Positions 15,499 to 25,292 of a stretch of DNA of 64,000 bases are shown here, in pieces (the stretch's first letter is position 1; every line of letters begins with the position of its first letter). The stretch lies in assembly GCA_934371475.1 (NCBI GenBank), contig CAKRNX010000001.1, forward strand, positions 43,757-107,756. Direction: 5' to 3'. This DNA is from an uncultured Lachnospiraceae bacterium. GTDB lineage: Bacteria > Bacillota > Clostridia > Lachnospirales > Lachnospiraceae. The notes below the pieces were generated by a model that was not told the DNA's origin, made no database searches, and saw nothing but the letters and a program-made list of their open reading frames with translations. The translations under genes and the position numbers were made by a program.

Positions 15499-16371
15499 AT
15501 GGAAAGGTACATCGCGCTTCTGAAAGTCATAGAGATCGGCAGCTTTACAAAAGCGGCAGAGCTGCTGGGCTACACGCAGCCTGCCCTTAGTCAGATGGTT
15601 GCGTCATTAGAAAAGGAGTTATCCATCAAGATTTTGTACCGCTCTCGTTATGGAATACGCTTGACGCCAGAGGGCGAACGGCTGTATCCATCCATTCAAA
15701 ACTCTGTGCTGCAATATGAAGCCATGCGCCGCACAGCGGACGAAATTCGAGGACTGGACTCTGGCGTTGTGCGAATTGGGACGGTTTCCAGTGTGTCCTG
15801 CCACTGGCTGCCGGGGATCATTCGTGCGTTCTGGCAGGAACACTCGAATATTCAAATCGTACTGCATCAGGGCGATTACACCAGTATCCCGGAATGGGTG
15901 CGAACCGGGGCAGTAGACTTTGGTTTCGTTAATCCTCATGCAGTGAAAGGCATGGAAGCAACCATTATCAAGTCTGGTGAGTTTCGGGCGGTGCTGCCCA
16001 AAAATCATCCGCTGGCTGAGGAAAAATCACTGGCACTTGAGGACCTGGCAGAGGAACCGTTTTTATTACTGGAAGAAGGCGCATATAGTGAGCCTTTGGA
16101 GGCGTTCCGCGCGGCGGGCATCGCCCCGAAGGTGAAACTGCGCGTCCATGATGATTATTCCATCTTGTCTATGGTGGAACAGGGGTTAGGTATTTCTATT
16201 TTGACTGAACTTGTACTGCACAAGACGAGTTATGATGTAGTGGCGCTGCCTATCGAGCCGGCGATCATCCGAACCATGAGTATCGTCACAAAGGATAAAA
16301 ACACGCTGCCGCTGGCAAGCAAAGAGTTTATTCGATGCCTAATGAAACACCGAGAAACACTTATAGGCTGA
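15499..16371 (+). CDS. LysR family transcriptional regulator
   Basis: 290 residues. The N-terminal winged helix is canonical (ALLKVIEIGSFTKAAELLGY followed by TQPALSQMV), then a LysR substrate-binding domain (VRIGTVSSVSCHWLPGII ... GDYTSIPEWV). It is divergent from azlC with a 104-bp AT-rich gap containing TATACTAAATAATCG, and LysR regulators commonly control the divergent neighbour. Closely related in pattern to the second LysR at 60601. Confidence 0.92.
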   Translation: MERYIALLKVIEIGSFTKAAELLGYTQPALSQMVASLEKELSIKILYRSRYGIRLTPEGERLYPSIQNSVLQYEAMRRTADEIRGLDSGVVRIGTVSSVSCHWLPGIIRAFWQEHSNIQIVLHQGDYTSIPEWVRTGAVDFGFVNPHAVKGMEATIIKSGEFRAVLPKNHPLAEEKSLALEDLAEEPFLLLEEGAYSEPLEAFRAAGIAPKVKLRVHDDYSILSMVEQGLGISILTELVLHKTSYDVVALPIEPAIIRTMSIVTKDKNTLPLASKEFIRCLMKHRETLIG

Positions 16372-16938
16372 TTTTTTAAGTGTACAAAAAGGCATTTATT
16401 CAGTATATCTGCTGAACAAGTGTGAAGCATGAAATCATACGACTACACCTTTTTGCGCCGCTCACAGGCGAAATAATCCTTGATTTTCGACCCTAAATTG
16501 CACATAAATCCATCCTATCAGTCGGGGATCGGAGTAGACATTCTCTGCTTCCGGCCATCAAGATTGATAGGTTGATATTTTATCAGGATAGTATTTATTT
16601 GCGTTGGTTTTTATCAAGATGGTCGGATTGGCCTCAGAAAAGGTTTGAAATCATGCTTCAAAATCAACACTTGTCAGATTCGTGAAATATCTGCCATCTG
16701 TGCGTATGAATTACACCATTCCGCGATTCACGGTATCGTGCAGCCAGTGCACGGCTTTGCGTGATCTTTTGCGGTTTGATTAGTTATCGTCCGATTCCGT
16801 GAAACACGAAGATGCGTCCTGCGTACAGGGCATCGAATGCGGCGCTCAAAATCGCCAGAAATGGGTAAAGATTCGCACCGCTGTTTTTCTTGTCATGCTT
16901 TATGCAAGGTTGTCATTCTTATGTTATACTAAAGAAAA
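16372..16938. other. Long intergenic stretch, nothing recognised
   Basis: About 570 bases with no ORF that I can support. It contains CCTATCA/TGATAGG arms around 16513 and 16567 and scattered short frames on both strands, including a minus-strand 30-codon piece ending HGIGR. Possibly decayed mobile DNA downstream of the LysR gene. Confidence 0.4.
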
Positions 16939-17060
16939 GTGTGCTTGAAAAAAATTTTTGTAAGCAGCGAGTTCCAGTTTGAGTGAAATTCCGCCCGAAT
17001 AAAGGCAAATTCAAGAATGCTCCGGGAATTGCAGATTTACAGAAATGATTTTTCAAGAAA
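16939..17060. repeat. Family A repeat, degenerate copy
   Basis: Begins GTGTGCTTGAAAAA and ends TTTTTCAAG, with the internal GCGAGTTCCAGTTTG and CGCCCGAATAA blocks of the full-length copies. It contains a family B fragment (TTCAAGAATGCTCCGG). It ends directly before the RBS of the Uma2 gene. Confidence 0.6.
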
Positions 17061-17072
17061 GGATGTGCTGCT

Positions 17073-17612
17073 ATGTCATTACCAAAACATGAAAGTTACA
17101 CCCTAGAGGATATTTATACTTTACCAGAAGGAACCAGGGCTGAGCTGATTGACGGCCAGATCTATTACATGGCACCGCCCAGTCGCCGCCATCAGCAGAT
17201 TGCCGGAAAGCTCTTTGCTGCTATCTTCAACTACATTGACAGCAAGGGCGGATCCTGTGAACCGTACATTGCTCCATTTGCAGTCTTTCTAAGCGAGGAC
17301 GACCGGAATTATATAGCGCCGGATATCAGTGTTATTTGCGACACCAATAAGCTCACAGACAGAGGATGCAATGGTACCCCGGACTGGATCATTGAAATCG
17401 TTTCGCCCGACAGCAGGCGCATGGATTATTTCACAAAACTGTTCAAATACCGGACCGCAGGCGTTCGCGAATACTGGATTGCAGATCCAGTCAAAAACTT
17501 AATTCTGGTTTATAATTTTGACACCAGCGATTCGAAGCAGTACACTTTTGCAGATACAATTAAGGCAGGGATTTATGATGATCTCTCTATTGATTTCAAT
17601 AAAATCAAGTAA
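17073..17612 (+). CDS. Uma2 family (DUF820) PD-(D/E)XK nuclease-like protein
   Basis: 179 residues: 'YTLEDIYTLPEGTRAELIDG' then 'IYYMAPPSRRHQQIAGKL', 'YIAPDISVICD' and 'TPDWIIEIVSPDSRRMDY'. These are the Uma2 core motifs (D of PDIS, E-x-V with downstream residues as the PD-(D/E)XK centre). Such genes are abundant in cyanobacteria and scattered in Firmicutes, and their biological role is unclear. Here it stands alone, preceded by a degenerate family A repeat. RBS AAGGATGTG. Confidence 0.85.
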   Translation: MSLPKHESYTLEDIYTLPEGTRAELIDGQIYYMAPPSRRHQQIAGKLFAAIFNYIDSKGGSCEPYIAPFAVFLSEDDRNYIAPDISVICDTNKLTDRGCNGTPDWIIEIVSPDSRRMDYFTKLFKYRTAGVREYWIADPVKNLILVYNFDTSDSKQYTFADTIKAGIYDDLSIDFNKIK

Positions 17613-17615
17613 AAA

Positions 17616-17647
17616 CCGCCGCCCCGATTTTTCAGTCGGGACGGCGA
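17616..17647. terminator. Bidirectional hairpin between uma2 and the xylulokinase gene
   Basis: GCCGCCCCGA pairs with TCGGGACGGC. On the minus strand a T run follows (GGCGGTTTTT), giving a good intrinsic terminator for the kinase-led catabolic operon. Confidence 0.75.
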
Positions 17648-17719
17648 ATAGCAATGCTCCGTTTGGGCGCATTTTTCCTCATTAATCTGATAGCGATACT
17701 GCTGTGAGACAGTTTTTTC

Positions 17720-19210
17720 TTAGCAATACGCCAGAAACATGTGTTCCAGGCTCCGGTACAGCTCGTCGAATATCTGCAGTTTTTCGCTGTAATAGCTGAC
17801 ATTTGCCGGAATAGGATCCACCGTTTCCCCGTCCATACTTACCACAGCATCGCATGCCTCATATACGCTGCCGTAGATCCCGGCGCCTACTGCCGCCATG
17901 ATCACAGCACCCAGGCAGGCTTCTTCCTGCGTTCTGGTCGTATGTACCTGCATACCCAGCATATCCGCCTGGATCTGCTTCCACGCCTTTCCTTTTGCTC
18001 CGCCGCCCGAAGAAATCAGGAAATTTCCCCGGATCTGCAAACTGTCAAATATTTTTTTGCACTCCAGAAGGTTGTACATAACTCCCTCCATGGTTGCACG
18101 CACCACATAGGGCTGGCTGTGCTTCATGCTCAGGCCGAAATAGACGCCTTTCGCCTGCGGATTGTTAAACGGCGTCCGCTCTCCGGCCAGATACGGAAGG
18201 AAAAAGACTCCGTCGCTGCCCGCCGGGACATCAAGCACTTCTCTGTCAATCTCGGCAAATGGCCGCTCATCCCGCAGCACTTTGTTTTTCAGCCAGCTTA
18301 ATGTGTTGCCGCCATTGAGCGCACCTCCCTGCAGCGCCCACGTATCAGACAGTGCATGACACCACAGCTGACACTGCATCTTCTTATCCGACATAGGCCG
18401 GTTTGTCACCACCGCAATCTGGGAAGATGTTCCGATATTGCAGGTCATGATGCCCGGCTTCACAATGCCGTTGCCAATCATAGCTGCAAAACAGTCACCA
18501 GCTCCCGTAATAACCGGCGTGCCTTCTGCAAGTCCGGTTTCTGCCGCCGCATATCCGGTCACCTTTCCGGCCACATCACAGGATTCTCTCACCGACGGCC
18601 AGACATCCTCTTTCACATCCAGACGCGCAAACAGCTCCCGGCACCATGTCCTCTTTTTCACAGAGAATGCCAGCGTAGCCGAAGCATCGCTGTAATCCGT
18701 GCAGATTTCCCCGGTCAGCCGGAACCGGATATAATCTTTGGGTGACATCACATAACGGATCCTGTCATATTCCTGCGGACAGTTTCTCTTCATCCACAGG
18801 AAAGAACAAATCACCATCCCCGTACTGGGCTGATTGTGCAGTTCCTCTCTCATCAGATCCTCCGCCGTCTCTGTGATCAGTTTTTTCTCTTCCAGAGAAC
18901 GGCCATCCAGATGGATGATCGCCGGGCATACCGGATTTTTCTCTTCATCCAGCGCCACCATCCCGTGCATCTGTCCGGAAAAGCTGATCCCTGCCATATC
19001 TTTTGCCGCCACGCCGGATTTTTTCAGTGCTTCGCCGATCGCCTGTACCGCGGCATCCCACCAGGTCTTCGGATCCTGCTCCGCATATCCCACAGCCGGC
19101 GTCAGCACCTCATATCCTACCTGGCCGATTCCTTTCGTATTTCCTTTTTCATCTGCAATCATTACTTTAACGCTGGATGTACCCAGATCTATTCCCATCA
19201 AATGTCTCAT
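17720..19210 (-). CDS. xylB: Xylulokinase-like FGGY carbohydrate kinase
   Basis: 496 residues, full family length. 'MGIDLGTSSVKVMIADEKG' is the first phosphate motif, 'GISFSGQMHGMVALD' is the XylB-type segment, and 'ISSGGGAKGKAWKQIQADML' is the adenosine motif. It would phosphorylate D-xylulose or a related ketopentose in the cytoplasm. Last gene of the operon rbsB-rbsA-rbsC-dehydrogenase-tktN-tktC-kinase. The split transketolase next to it fits further processing of a ketopentose 5-phosphate. Related FGGY kinases act on ribulose or apulose, so the substrate is a prediction. Confidence 0.85.
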   Translation of the reverse strand: MRHLMGIDLGTSSVKVMIADEKGNTKGIGQVGYEVLTPAVGYAEQDPKTWWDAAVQAIGEALKKSGVAAKDMAGISFSGQMHGMVALDEEKNPVCPAIIHLDGRSLEEKKLITETAEDLMREELHNQPSTGMVICSFLWMKRNCPQEYDRIRYVMSPKDYIRFRLTGEICTDYSDASATLAFSVKKRTWCRELFARLDVKEDVWPSVRESCDVAGKVTGYAAAETGLAEGTPVITGAGDCFAAMIGNGIVKPGIMTCNIGTSSQIAVVTNRPMSDKKMQCQLWCHALSDTWALQGGALNGGNTLSWLKNKVLRDERPFAEIDREVLDVPAGSDGVFFLPYLAGERTPFNNPQAKGVYFGLSMKHSQPYVVRATMEGVMYNLLECKKIFDSLQIRGNFLISSGGGAKGKAWKQIQADMLGMQVHTTRTQEEACLGAVIMAAVGAGIYGSVYEACDAVVSMDGETVDPIPANVSYYSEKLQIFDELYRSLEHMFLAYC

Positions 19211-19262
19211 ATATATATCCTCTTTTCATATATTTTCAAATACTTCTTGCTGACTCCATCCT

Positions 19263-19511
19263 GCCGGAGGCTTTTTGTTTCACAGGACGCAATTTTCTGT
19301 GAAAACAAAAGTGTGCTTCGCACACCCCGCGAGCCACTGCTTTGACAGCACAGCTTTTGTTCCGCGCGCGAGCAGGCTGCGGTAGCACTTTCCTCTCTGC
19401 GAGCTGCGCAGTCTACACTTCGTTTCGGTCGGCGCAAAGCCATTGTCCCCCGGACAATGTGCGCCCTGCCGGAGGCTTTTTGTTTCACAGGACGCAATTT
19501 TCTGTGAAACA
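19263..19511. repeat. Family C repeat cluster with two TTTCACAGGA hairpins
   Basis: Contains the family C core (GTGTGCTTCGCACACCCCGC ... CAGCTTTTGTTCCGCGCGCG, 19304-19380). It is flanked by two copies of a short palindrome, TTTCACAGGA-N7-TCCTGTGAAA-like, at 19278-19304 and 19483-19509, each preceded by GCCGGAGGCTTTTT. Fills most of the gap between the kinase and transketolase genes. No gene. Confidence 0.75.
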
Positions 19512-19581
19512 AAAAGCCGGACAGGCATATCCACATGTCCCGTCCGGCCTTTGCCTTCTATTCTTGTTTTATCGTACTTTT

Positions 19582-20511
19582 CTATTTCTCTGCAATCACT
19601 TTTTTTACTTTTTCCGCGATATGTTCCGGCGTCAGACCAAATTTCTGTGCCAGGAATGCCTTATCCCCTACTTCTCCAAAACAGTCCGGTACACCGACTC
19701 TTGCAAAAGGCACTCTCGCCTCTTCTGCTACCACCTCGGCCACTGCAGATCCCAGCCCCCCGTACATATTGTGGTTTTCTGCTGTGACAATCGCGCCGGT
19801 ATCTTTTGCACACTGAAGCACCAGTTCCCGATCCAGAGGCTTCACCGTGAACATATCCACTACTCTGACACGGATGCCTTCTTTTTCCAGAATTTCCGCC
19901 GCCACCAGGGCAGCCGGCACTTCGATACCTGACGCAATGACCGTGGCGTCTTTTCCGTCACGCACTACATTACCCTTTCCGATCTCAATATTTTCTGTCC
20001 CTTTATAGTATTCTTCTTTTTCCTTGCGCGGGAACCGGATATACATGACTCCGTACTGCTGCGCCATCTGTTTTAATACCTGCTCTAACAGATACGGCTC
20101 CGCCACATCCAGGATCGTCATTTCCGGGAACGAGCGGTAAATACCCATATCTTCAAACGGCATATGCGTACCGCCATTTGCTTCCGCAGTGATACCGGGA
20201 TCAGAGCCCACCAGCTTGATATTTGCTTTGTTATAGTTTCCTGAAATAAATGTCTGATCCGCACATCTCCTGGACGTGAATGTACCGAAGCTGTGCATAA
20301 ACGGGATCTTTCCCTTGATGGACATTCCCGCACCTACACCTACCATGTTGGCTTCCATAATGCCCAGGTCAAACGCCTGCTTCGGATACTCCCGAAACAG
20401 ACGGGTCGTTCCGATTGCTCCGCCCAGATCGGCCTCCAGATAAACCACATCCTTGTTCTGATCCATCATTCGGGCCAGCGTGTCTGCAAATACTTTTCTC
20501 AACTCCGCCAT
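19582..20511 (-). CDS. Transketolase, C-terminal subunit
   Basis: 309 residues with the transketolase pyrimidine-binding domain (EADLGGAIGTTRLFREYPKQ, 'GIMEANMVGVGAGMSIKGK', 'GGTHMPFEDMGIYRSFP') and C-terminal domain. Works with the N-terminal subunit encoded just upstream to form one active enzyme transferring two-carbon units with thiamine diphosphate. The two-gene form is common in Firmicute sugar clusters. Eleven bases separate it from its partner gene. Confidence 0.92.
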   Translation of the reverse strand: MAELRKVFADTLARMMDQNKDVVYLEADLGGAIGTTRLFREYPKQAFDLGIMEANMVGVGAGMSIKGKIPFMHSFGTFTSRRCADQTFISGNYNKANIKLVGSDPGITAEANGGTHMPFEDMGIYRSFPEMTILDVAEPYLLEQVLKQMAQQYGVMYIRFPRKEKEEYYKGTENIEIGKGNVVRDGKDATVIASGIEVPAALVAAEILEKEGIRVRVVDMFTVKPLDRELVLQCAKDTGAIVTAENHNMYGGLGSAVAEVVAEEARVPFARVGVPDCFGEVGDKAFLAQKFGLTPEHIAEKVKKVIAEK

Positions 20512-20522
20512 AATCTCTCACC

Positions 20523-21356
20523 TCACTCCTCTGTCTGTCCGTCAAGCTCTGCATAAAATGTGGGCAGATCTTCTTTTTTCACTGCGGTAGAATGGCAGTT
20601 TGCCATATTTGCATACATGCTCACGCCTGCGCCCTTGACGGTATGTAGAATGATCGCGGAAGGGCGGTCCTTCGTCCGTTTTGCCTCTTCGATTGCCCAA
20701 TACACCTGCTCCGTATCATTTCCGTTTGCCACACTGATCGCATGATAGCCGAATGATTCAAATTTATTCTCAATGCTTCCCAGTCTACAGACTTCATCGG
20801 TTGTGCCGTCCAGCTGTTTGCCGTTGGCATCGACCAGCGTAATCATATGACAGATATTATGATGGGCAGCAAACAGCACCGACTCCCACACCTGCCCTTC
20901 ATCCAGTTCTCCATCTCCCAGAATCAGATACGTATACGTACCCTGTCCGTTAATCTGGTCGGCAAATGCCACACCTGCTGCCAGAGAAGCTCCCTGACCA
21001 AGAGAGCCTGTTGTCACATCCACACCGGGAGTCTTATTTCTGTCCGTATGGCTTGGCAGGATCGTATTATTCTGATTCAGCGTCTCCAGCACATCCTCCG
21101 GGAAAAATCCTCTGGCCGCCAGTGCCGCATACATGGCCGGTCCGCAGTGACCTTTGGACATTACGATATAGTCTCTGTCTTTCTTCTGCGGATCTTTCGG
21201 ATCTACATTCATCACACCGCTGTAGAGAACAGCCAGCGTATCTGCAATGGAGAGAGAGCCGCCCACATGCCCGGTTCCTTTGGATGCAATGGCCCGAAGT
21301 ATATTTTTTCTGATCTGAACTGCCAGCCTGTCCGCCGACTTTTTGTCAAATTCCAT
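20523..21356 (-). CDS. Transketolase, N-terminal (thiamine diphosphate) subunit
   Basis: 277 residues. Carries 'GTGHVGGSLSIADTLAVLYS', 'MSKGHCGPAMYAALA' and the thiamine diphosphate motif 'LGDGELDEGQVWES'. Forms the active enzyme with the downstream gene. Position between a polyol-type dehydrogenase and the kinase suggests it handles the pentulose phosphate they produce. Confidence 0.92.
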   Translation of the reverse strand: MEFDKKSADRLAVQIRKNILRAIASKGTGHVGGSLSIADTLAVLYSGVMNVDPKDPQKKDRDYIVMSKGHCGPAMYAALAARGFFPEDVLETLNQNNTILPSHTDRNKTPGVDVTTGSLGQGASLAAGVAFADQINGQGTYTYLILGDGELDEGQVWESVLFAAHHNICHMITLVDANGKQLDGTTDEVCRLGSIENKFESFGYHAISVANGNDTEQVYWAIEEAKRTKDRPSAIILHTVKGAGVSMYANMANCHSTAVKKEDLPTFYAELDGQTEE

Positions 21357-21374
21357 AATAACCTCCTTTTGCGC

Positions 21375-22397
21375 CTAATCACATTTGATCAGCACTTTGC
21401 CGTCTTTTGCATACAGTCTCTCTTCAAATACTCTCTGAATGTCATCCAGATCGATGATATCGGAAATCATTTCTTCTGTTTTGATAATTCCCGATCCGAT
21501 CAGTCTGCCTGCCCGCTCAAACGTATCGGGATTGACAAATGATCCTTTGATAGTCAGCTCTTTCTGGAATACGGTGAACGGTTTCAGACCCATCACATCA
21601 TCCGGTCCGGTCAGTCCAAACAGCATAACCGTTGCCCCTCTGCCTGCGAACTCCACCGCATATTCTGCTGTGGAAGTGCGTCCTGCACAGTCAATCACTT
21701 TATCTATATTGACGATACCGTGCTCTGCCAGTATTTTTGCCGTATCATCTTTCAGCGGATCAATGCCGAAATCAGCGCCCATGTGAATCGCTTTTTCACG
21801 GCGCACCGGATTGGGTTCTACTGCGATGATCTTGTCTGCTCCCGCATGCCTTGCCAGCTGTACCATGATCAGACCGATGTTTCCTGTCCCCACAATCATC
21901 ACCGTATCACCCATGCGCACTTCTGTCATGTCAAATCCGTGCAGGCAGCAGGAAATCGGTTCTGTCATGGCCGCCGCCTCATAGCTCACGCCCTCGGCAA
22001 TCGGATATACTGTCTCTTCCGGAACTGTCACATACTCGGCAAATCCGCCGTCCACTGCCGTTCCAAGGCCCTTCATATCTGTACACAGATGTTTTTTCCC
22101 ATTCGCGCAGAAATAACATTTTCCACAGTAAGAGTTGGGATCTGCAGAAACCCGGTCACCTTTTTTGAAACGGGTAACGCCTTTGCCCACACGATCTACA
22201 TCCCCCGAAAGCTCATGTCCCAGGATCACAGGAGGATGTACCTCCGCAGAACCCTTTTCTCCTCCGAAAATATGTACATCGGTACCGCACACGCCACAGT
22301 AACGGATCTTAATCACCACATCATGGTCTCCCGGTTCCTTTACCGGTACTTCATCAATCACAAGTTTTCCTTTTTCATAAAAACGAGCTGCTTTCAT
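21375..22397 (-). CDS. Zinc-dependent polyol/alcohol dehydrogenase (MDR family)
   Basis: 340 residues from the ATG at 22397, preceded by GGAGGG. Catalytic zinc motif 'CGVCGTDVHIFGG' and 'GHELSGDV', structural zinc cysteines 'CGKCYFCANGKKHLC', and NAD motif 'VGTGNIGLIMVQLA'. Resembles sorbitol/xylitol/threonine-type dehydrogenases. In this operon it most likely oxidises a pentitol or similar polyol to the ketose used by the downstream kinase (inference). Confidence 0.88.
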   Translation of the reverse strand: MKAARFYEKGKLVIDEVPVKEPGDHDVVIKIRYCGVCGTDVHIFGGEKGSAEVHPPVILGHELSGDVDRVGKGVTRFKKGDRVSADPNSYCGKCYFCANGKKHLCTDMKGLGTAVDGGFAEYVTVPEETVYPIAEGVSYEAAAMTEPISCCLHGFDMTEVRMGDTVMIVGTGNIGLIMVQLARHAGADKIIAVEPNPVRREKAIHMGADFGIDPLKDDTAKILAEHGIVNIDKVIDCAGRTSTAEYAVEFAGRGATVMLFGLTGPDDVMGLKPFTVFQKELTIKGSFVNPDTFERAGRLIGSGIIKTEEMISDIIDLDDIQRVFEERLYAKDGKVLIKCD

Positions 22398-22598
22398 CTT
22401 ATTCCCTCCATTCAAATTTATACAGTCTTGCGTATCTTATTTGTCATGCGGACAGTTCCATTCCGCTTTTTCTGCATACTTCTACTGTTTCTGCCAATCT
22501 TTCGGGGATCCTTGCTTCCTGCCATTCTGAATTGCACAGATTGGTTTCATTTCGTTTTTTCGGGAGCAAATCATTTGTTTCTTAATTATTTCATTTGT

Positions 22599-23549
22599 TT
22601 AATTCTTTCCCTTGTTTTTATCCGTCAGCACCTGCAAAAGCACTGCGGCGATGATGATAAATCCTTTGATGATACGCTGCGGATATGCCGGAACGGACAG
22701 CAGATTCATGATATTCCCGATCAGAGCCAGCGTCAGAGCACCGACCACAGCTTTTGTCACAGAACCTTTGCCGCCTGCCAGGCTTGCTCCGCCGATCACG
22801 CATGCTGCGATGGCATCCAGTTCCTGACCTTCACCGATCGTGGAGTTGCCTACATTGGATCTTGCCGCCACGAAGATACCTGCCAGCGTGGACAGACATG
22901 CACTCAACATATAAACAGACATCAGATAACGCTTTACACGGATGCCGGACAGTTTGACTGCCTCGCTGTTGCTTCCCACTGCGATAACGATACGTCCGTA
23001 GGAAGTGTATTTCTCAATAACCACGAAAACAATGACCAGAATAATCATAATCCAGATAATCGGATATCCGAGCGCCTTGGACGTCAGAGTGTTCAGTGTG
23101 CCGCTGGCCAGGTTGACCGGCGTTGCATTCGTAATCGTGTAGGCGACACCTCTGGCGATTGTCATCACAGCCAGAGAAGCTACAAATCCCTGGAAATTCA
23201 GATAAGCTACCAGCATACCCGTGAAAGTGCCAAGCATCAGACCGAACAGCAGTGCCACTACGATCGCCATCCCCCACGGAACCCCATATTTGGAAGCCAG
23301 GATCGCGGTCAGCGATGATCCGACTGCCATAACTGATCCTACAGAAAGGTCAATACCGCCTGTCAGGATTACCATCAGCATACCAACTGCTACAAGGATA
23401 GATGCAGACTGCTGCAGTACAATGTTTCTTAGGTTCAGTACAGAAAAGAATTTGTCTGAGATCAGACAGCACACAATAAACAGTGCCAGAAAAATGACAT
23501 AGGTATTATTATTCAGCAAAAATTTGCCTGCTTTGTTTTTCTTGTTCAT
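22599..23549 (-). CDS. RbsC-type sugar ABC transporter permease
   Basis: 316 residues with about nine membrane segments. 'VILTGGIDLSVGSVMAVGSS' and 'GRIVIAVGSNSEAVKLSGIR' are hallmarks of the RbsC/XylH permease family. Four bases separate its start from the end of the ATPase gene upstream. Forms the membrane channel of the importer. Confidence 0.93.
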   Translation of the reverse strand: MNKKNKAGKFLLNNNTYVIFLALFIVCCLISDKFFSVLNLRNIVLQQSASILVAVGMLMVILTGGIDLSVGSVMAVGSSLTAILASKYGVPWGMAIVVALLFGLMLGTFTGMLVAYLNFQGFVASLAVMTIARGVAYTITNATPVNLASGTLNTLTSKALGYPIIWIMIILVIVFVVIEKYTSYGRIVIAVGSNSEAVKLSGIRVKRYLMSVYMLSACLSTLAGIFVAARSNVGNSTIGEGQELDAIAACVIGGASLAGGKGSVTKAVVGALTLALIGNIMNLLSVPAYPQRIIKGFIIIAAVLLQVLTDKNKGKN

Positions 23550-23553
23550 GGTC

Positions 23554-25050
23554 TTAATCCTCCTTCATAGCCAGCTTGATGATCGTATCTTCATTCAGGA
23601 AATCTTTGTCCAGCTCTCCTGTAATCCGTCCCTGTGACATAATCATCGCACGGTCGCATGTTCCGATAATCTCTGTCATCTCCGAAGATATGATAATCAC
23701 CGCAACGCCCGATTCAGCCAGCTTGTTAATAATGTCATAAATCTCAACCTTTGCGCCCACATCCACGCCGCGGGTAGGCTCATCAAAAATCAGGCATTTG
23801 CAGTCCGCAGAAATCCACTTTGCAATGCTGATTTTCTGCTGGTTTCCTCCGCTGAGGCTATTGACATCATCTTCGATCGAACCGTATTTGGTGGACATTT
23901 TAGCCAGCAGGTCTTTTACATATTTCTTTTCCTGCTTATGGTGAATGAAACCATTCCGGGTATTTTTTTTCATGGAAGCCATCGTCGTATTGACGCGGAT
24001 GCTCTGATTGACCAGCAATCCCAGCGTTTTTCTGTTCTCGGACAGATATCCGAGTCCGGCATCCACTGCTTCCTTGGGTTCTCTGAAATTCACTTCTTTT
24101 CCTAAAAATGTCACGGTTCCGGAATCCTTTTTATCTTCACCGATAATCGCACACATTGTCTCCGTTCTTCCCGATCCTACCAGCCCGGAAAAGCCAAGCA
24201 CCTCACCTGCCCGCACTTCAAAGCTGACATTTTTTACCCGGCTGCCGGCATTGAGATTTTCTACCTTCAGCGCGACATCCCCGATCTTCGCATGGCGCTC
24301 CGGGAACATCTGTGTCAGCTCTCTGCCAATCATCATCCGGATCAGTTCATCATTTGTCACATCAGCGACTCTGCCATCATTCACATATTTTCCGTCTTTC
24401 AGCACGGTATAGGAGTCGCACAGTTCAAAAATCTCGTTCATATGGTGGGATACAAAAATAATACTGACACCCTTCTCTTTCAGCAGACGGACCAGCTTGA
24501 ACAGCTTTTCAATCTCTGTTACTGTCAGAACTGCCGTCGGTTCATCCAACACTAGGATTTTTGCATTGCGGCTCAGGCATTTGCAGATCTCCACAATCTG
24601 CTGATGTGCCACGCTGAGCCCTCCCACTTCATCTTCCGGATTAATATTGCCAAATCCCAGTTCTTCCAATATATGTCTGGCGTCTTCACGCAGTTTTTTC
24701 CAATTGATAAATTTTCCTTTTTCCGAAAGCCTGTCTATAAAAATATTTTCCGCCACACTCAGATGCGGAGCCAGCATAAATTCCTGATAAATAACCGCAA
24801 CTCCCAGATTTTTCGCATCCATGGGCGATGTAATACCGGCATCCACGCCGTCAATTAAAATTTCTCCCCGATCTCTCGTATACGCTCCTGACAGGATCTT
24901 GATGAGAGTTGATTTTCCTGCACCGTTTTCACCGATCAGCGCATGTATTTCTCCCGGTTTGATCTTCACGCTCACATCTTCCAGCGCGCGGATACCGCCA
25001 AACCGTTTGCTGATTCCCCGCATTTCTAAACGATAATTTTCATTTTTCAT
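23554..25050 (-). CDS. RbsA-type sugar ABC transporter ATPase (double domain)
   Basis: 498 residues from the ATG at 25050 (RBS GAGGTAGAAG); upstream starts would only add repeat-derived sequence. Two ABC domains: the first with Walker A 'GENGAGKST' and 'VLDEPTAVLT', the second with a degenerate Walker A 'GLVGSGRTE' and signature 'LSGGNQQKISIAKWI', as usual for RbsA/XylG/MglA. Energises sugar import with the RbsC-like permease. Confidence 0.93.
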   Translation of the reverse strand: MKNENYRLEMRGISKRFGGIRALEDVSVKIKPGEIHALIGENGAGKSTLIKILSGAYTRDRGEILIDGVDAGITSPMDAKNLGVAVIYQEFMLAPHLSVAENIFIDRLSEKGKFINWKKLREDARHILEELGFGNINPEDEVGGLSVAHQQIVEICKCLSRNAKILVLDEPTAVLTVTEIEKLFKLVRLLKEKGVSIIFVSHHMNEIFELCDSYTVLKDGKYVNDGRVADVTNDELIRMMIGRELTQMFPERHAKIGDVALKVENLNAGSRVKNVSFEVRAGEVLGFSGLVGSGRTETMCAIIGEDKKDSGTVTFLGKEVNFREPKEAVDAGLGYLSENRKTLGLLVNQSIRVNTTMASMKKNTRNGFIHHKQEKKYVKDLLAKMSTKYGSIEDDVNSLSGGNQQKISIAKWISADCKCLIFDEPTRGVDVGAKVEIYDIINKLAESGVAVIIISSEMTEIIGTCDRAMIMSQGRITGELDKDFLNEDTIIKLAMKED

Positions 25051-25190
25051 TCTTCTACCTCGTAAAGTGAACATTTGCGGTAACGCAGACATTCGCAATC
25101 CGCTTCGCTATTTGCTCGTTGTTAAAAATTACGGCAAGTTCTGATACCGTATTTTTCTGATACCAAAACTTGCCTTCACAGAATTTCCTC

Positions 25191-25262
25191 AGAACATGTC
25201 TAAAAAAGCTTTTCGTAAGCTGTCAGTTCCAGTTCACGGAAATGATTTTCCAAACATGCTCT
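25191..25262. repeat. Family A repeat, short copy
   Basis: 72 bp with ends AGAACATGTCTAAAAAAG and TTTTCCAAACATGCTCT, and the internal TCAGTTCCAGTT of the family, lacking the central GC-rich part. Lies between the substrate-binding-protein and ATPase genes of the same operon. Confidence 0.6.
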
Positions 25263-25292
25263 AAACTCTCTAAACTGGTTCCTCTCTATCTC

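Noticed and set aside
19263..19932. Several frames sharing a 'RRLFVSQDAIFCE' peptide here and near 42740 and 62900
   Set aside because: The shared peptide is the translation of the TTTCACAGGA repeat element, not a protein family.
21720..23318. 532-codon open frame on the plus strand
   Set aside because: It is antisense to the dehydrogenase and RbsC-type permease genes, crosses their intergenic gap, and its His/Cys/Gln-rich composition is that of a shadow frame.
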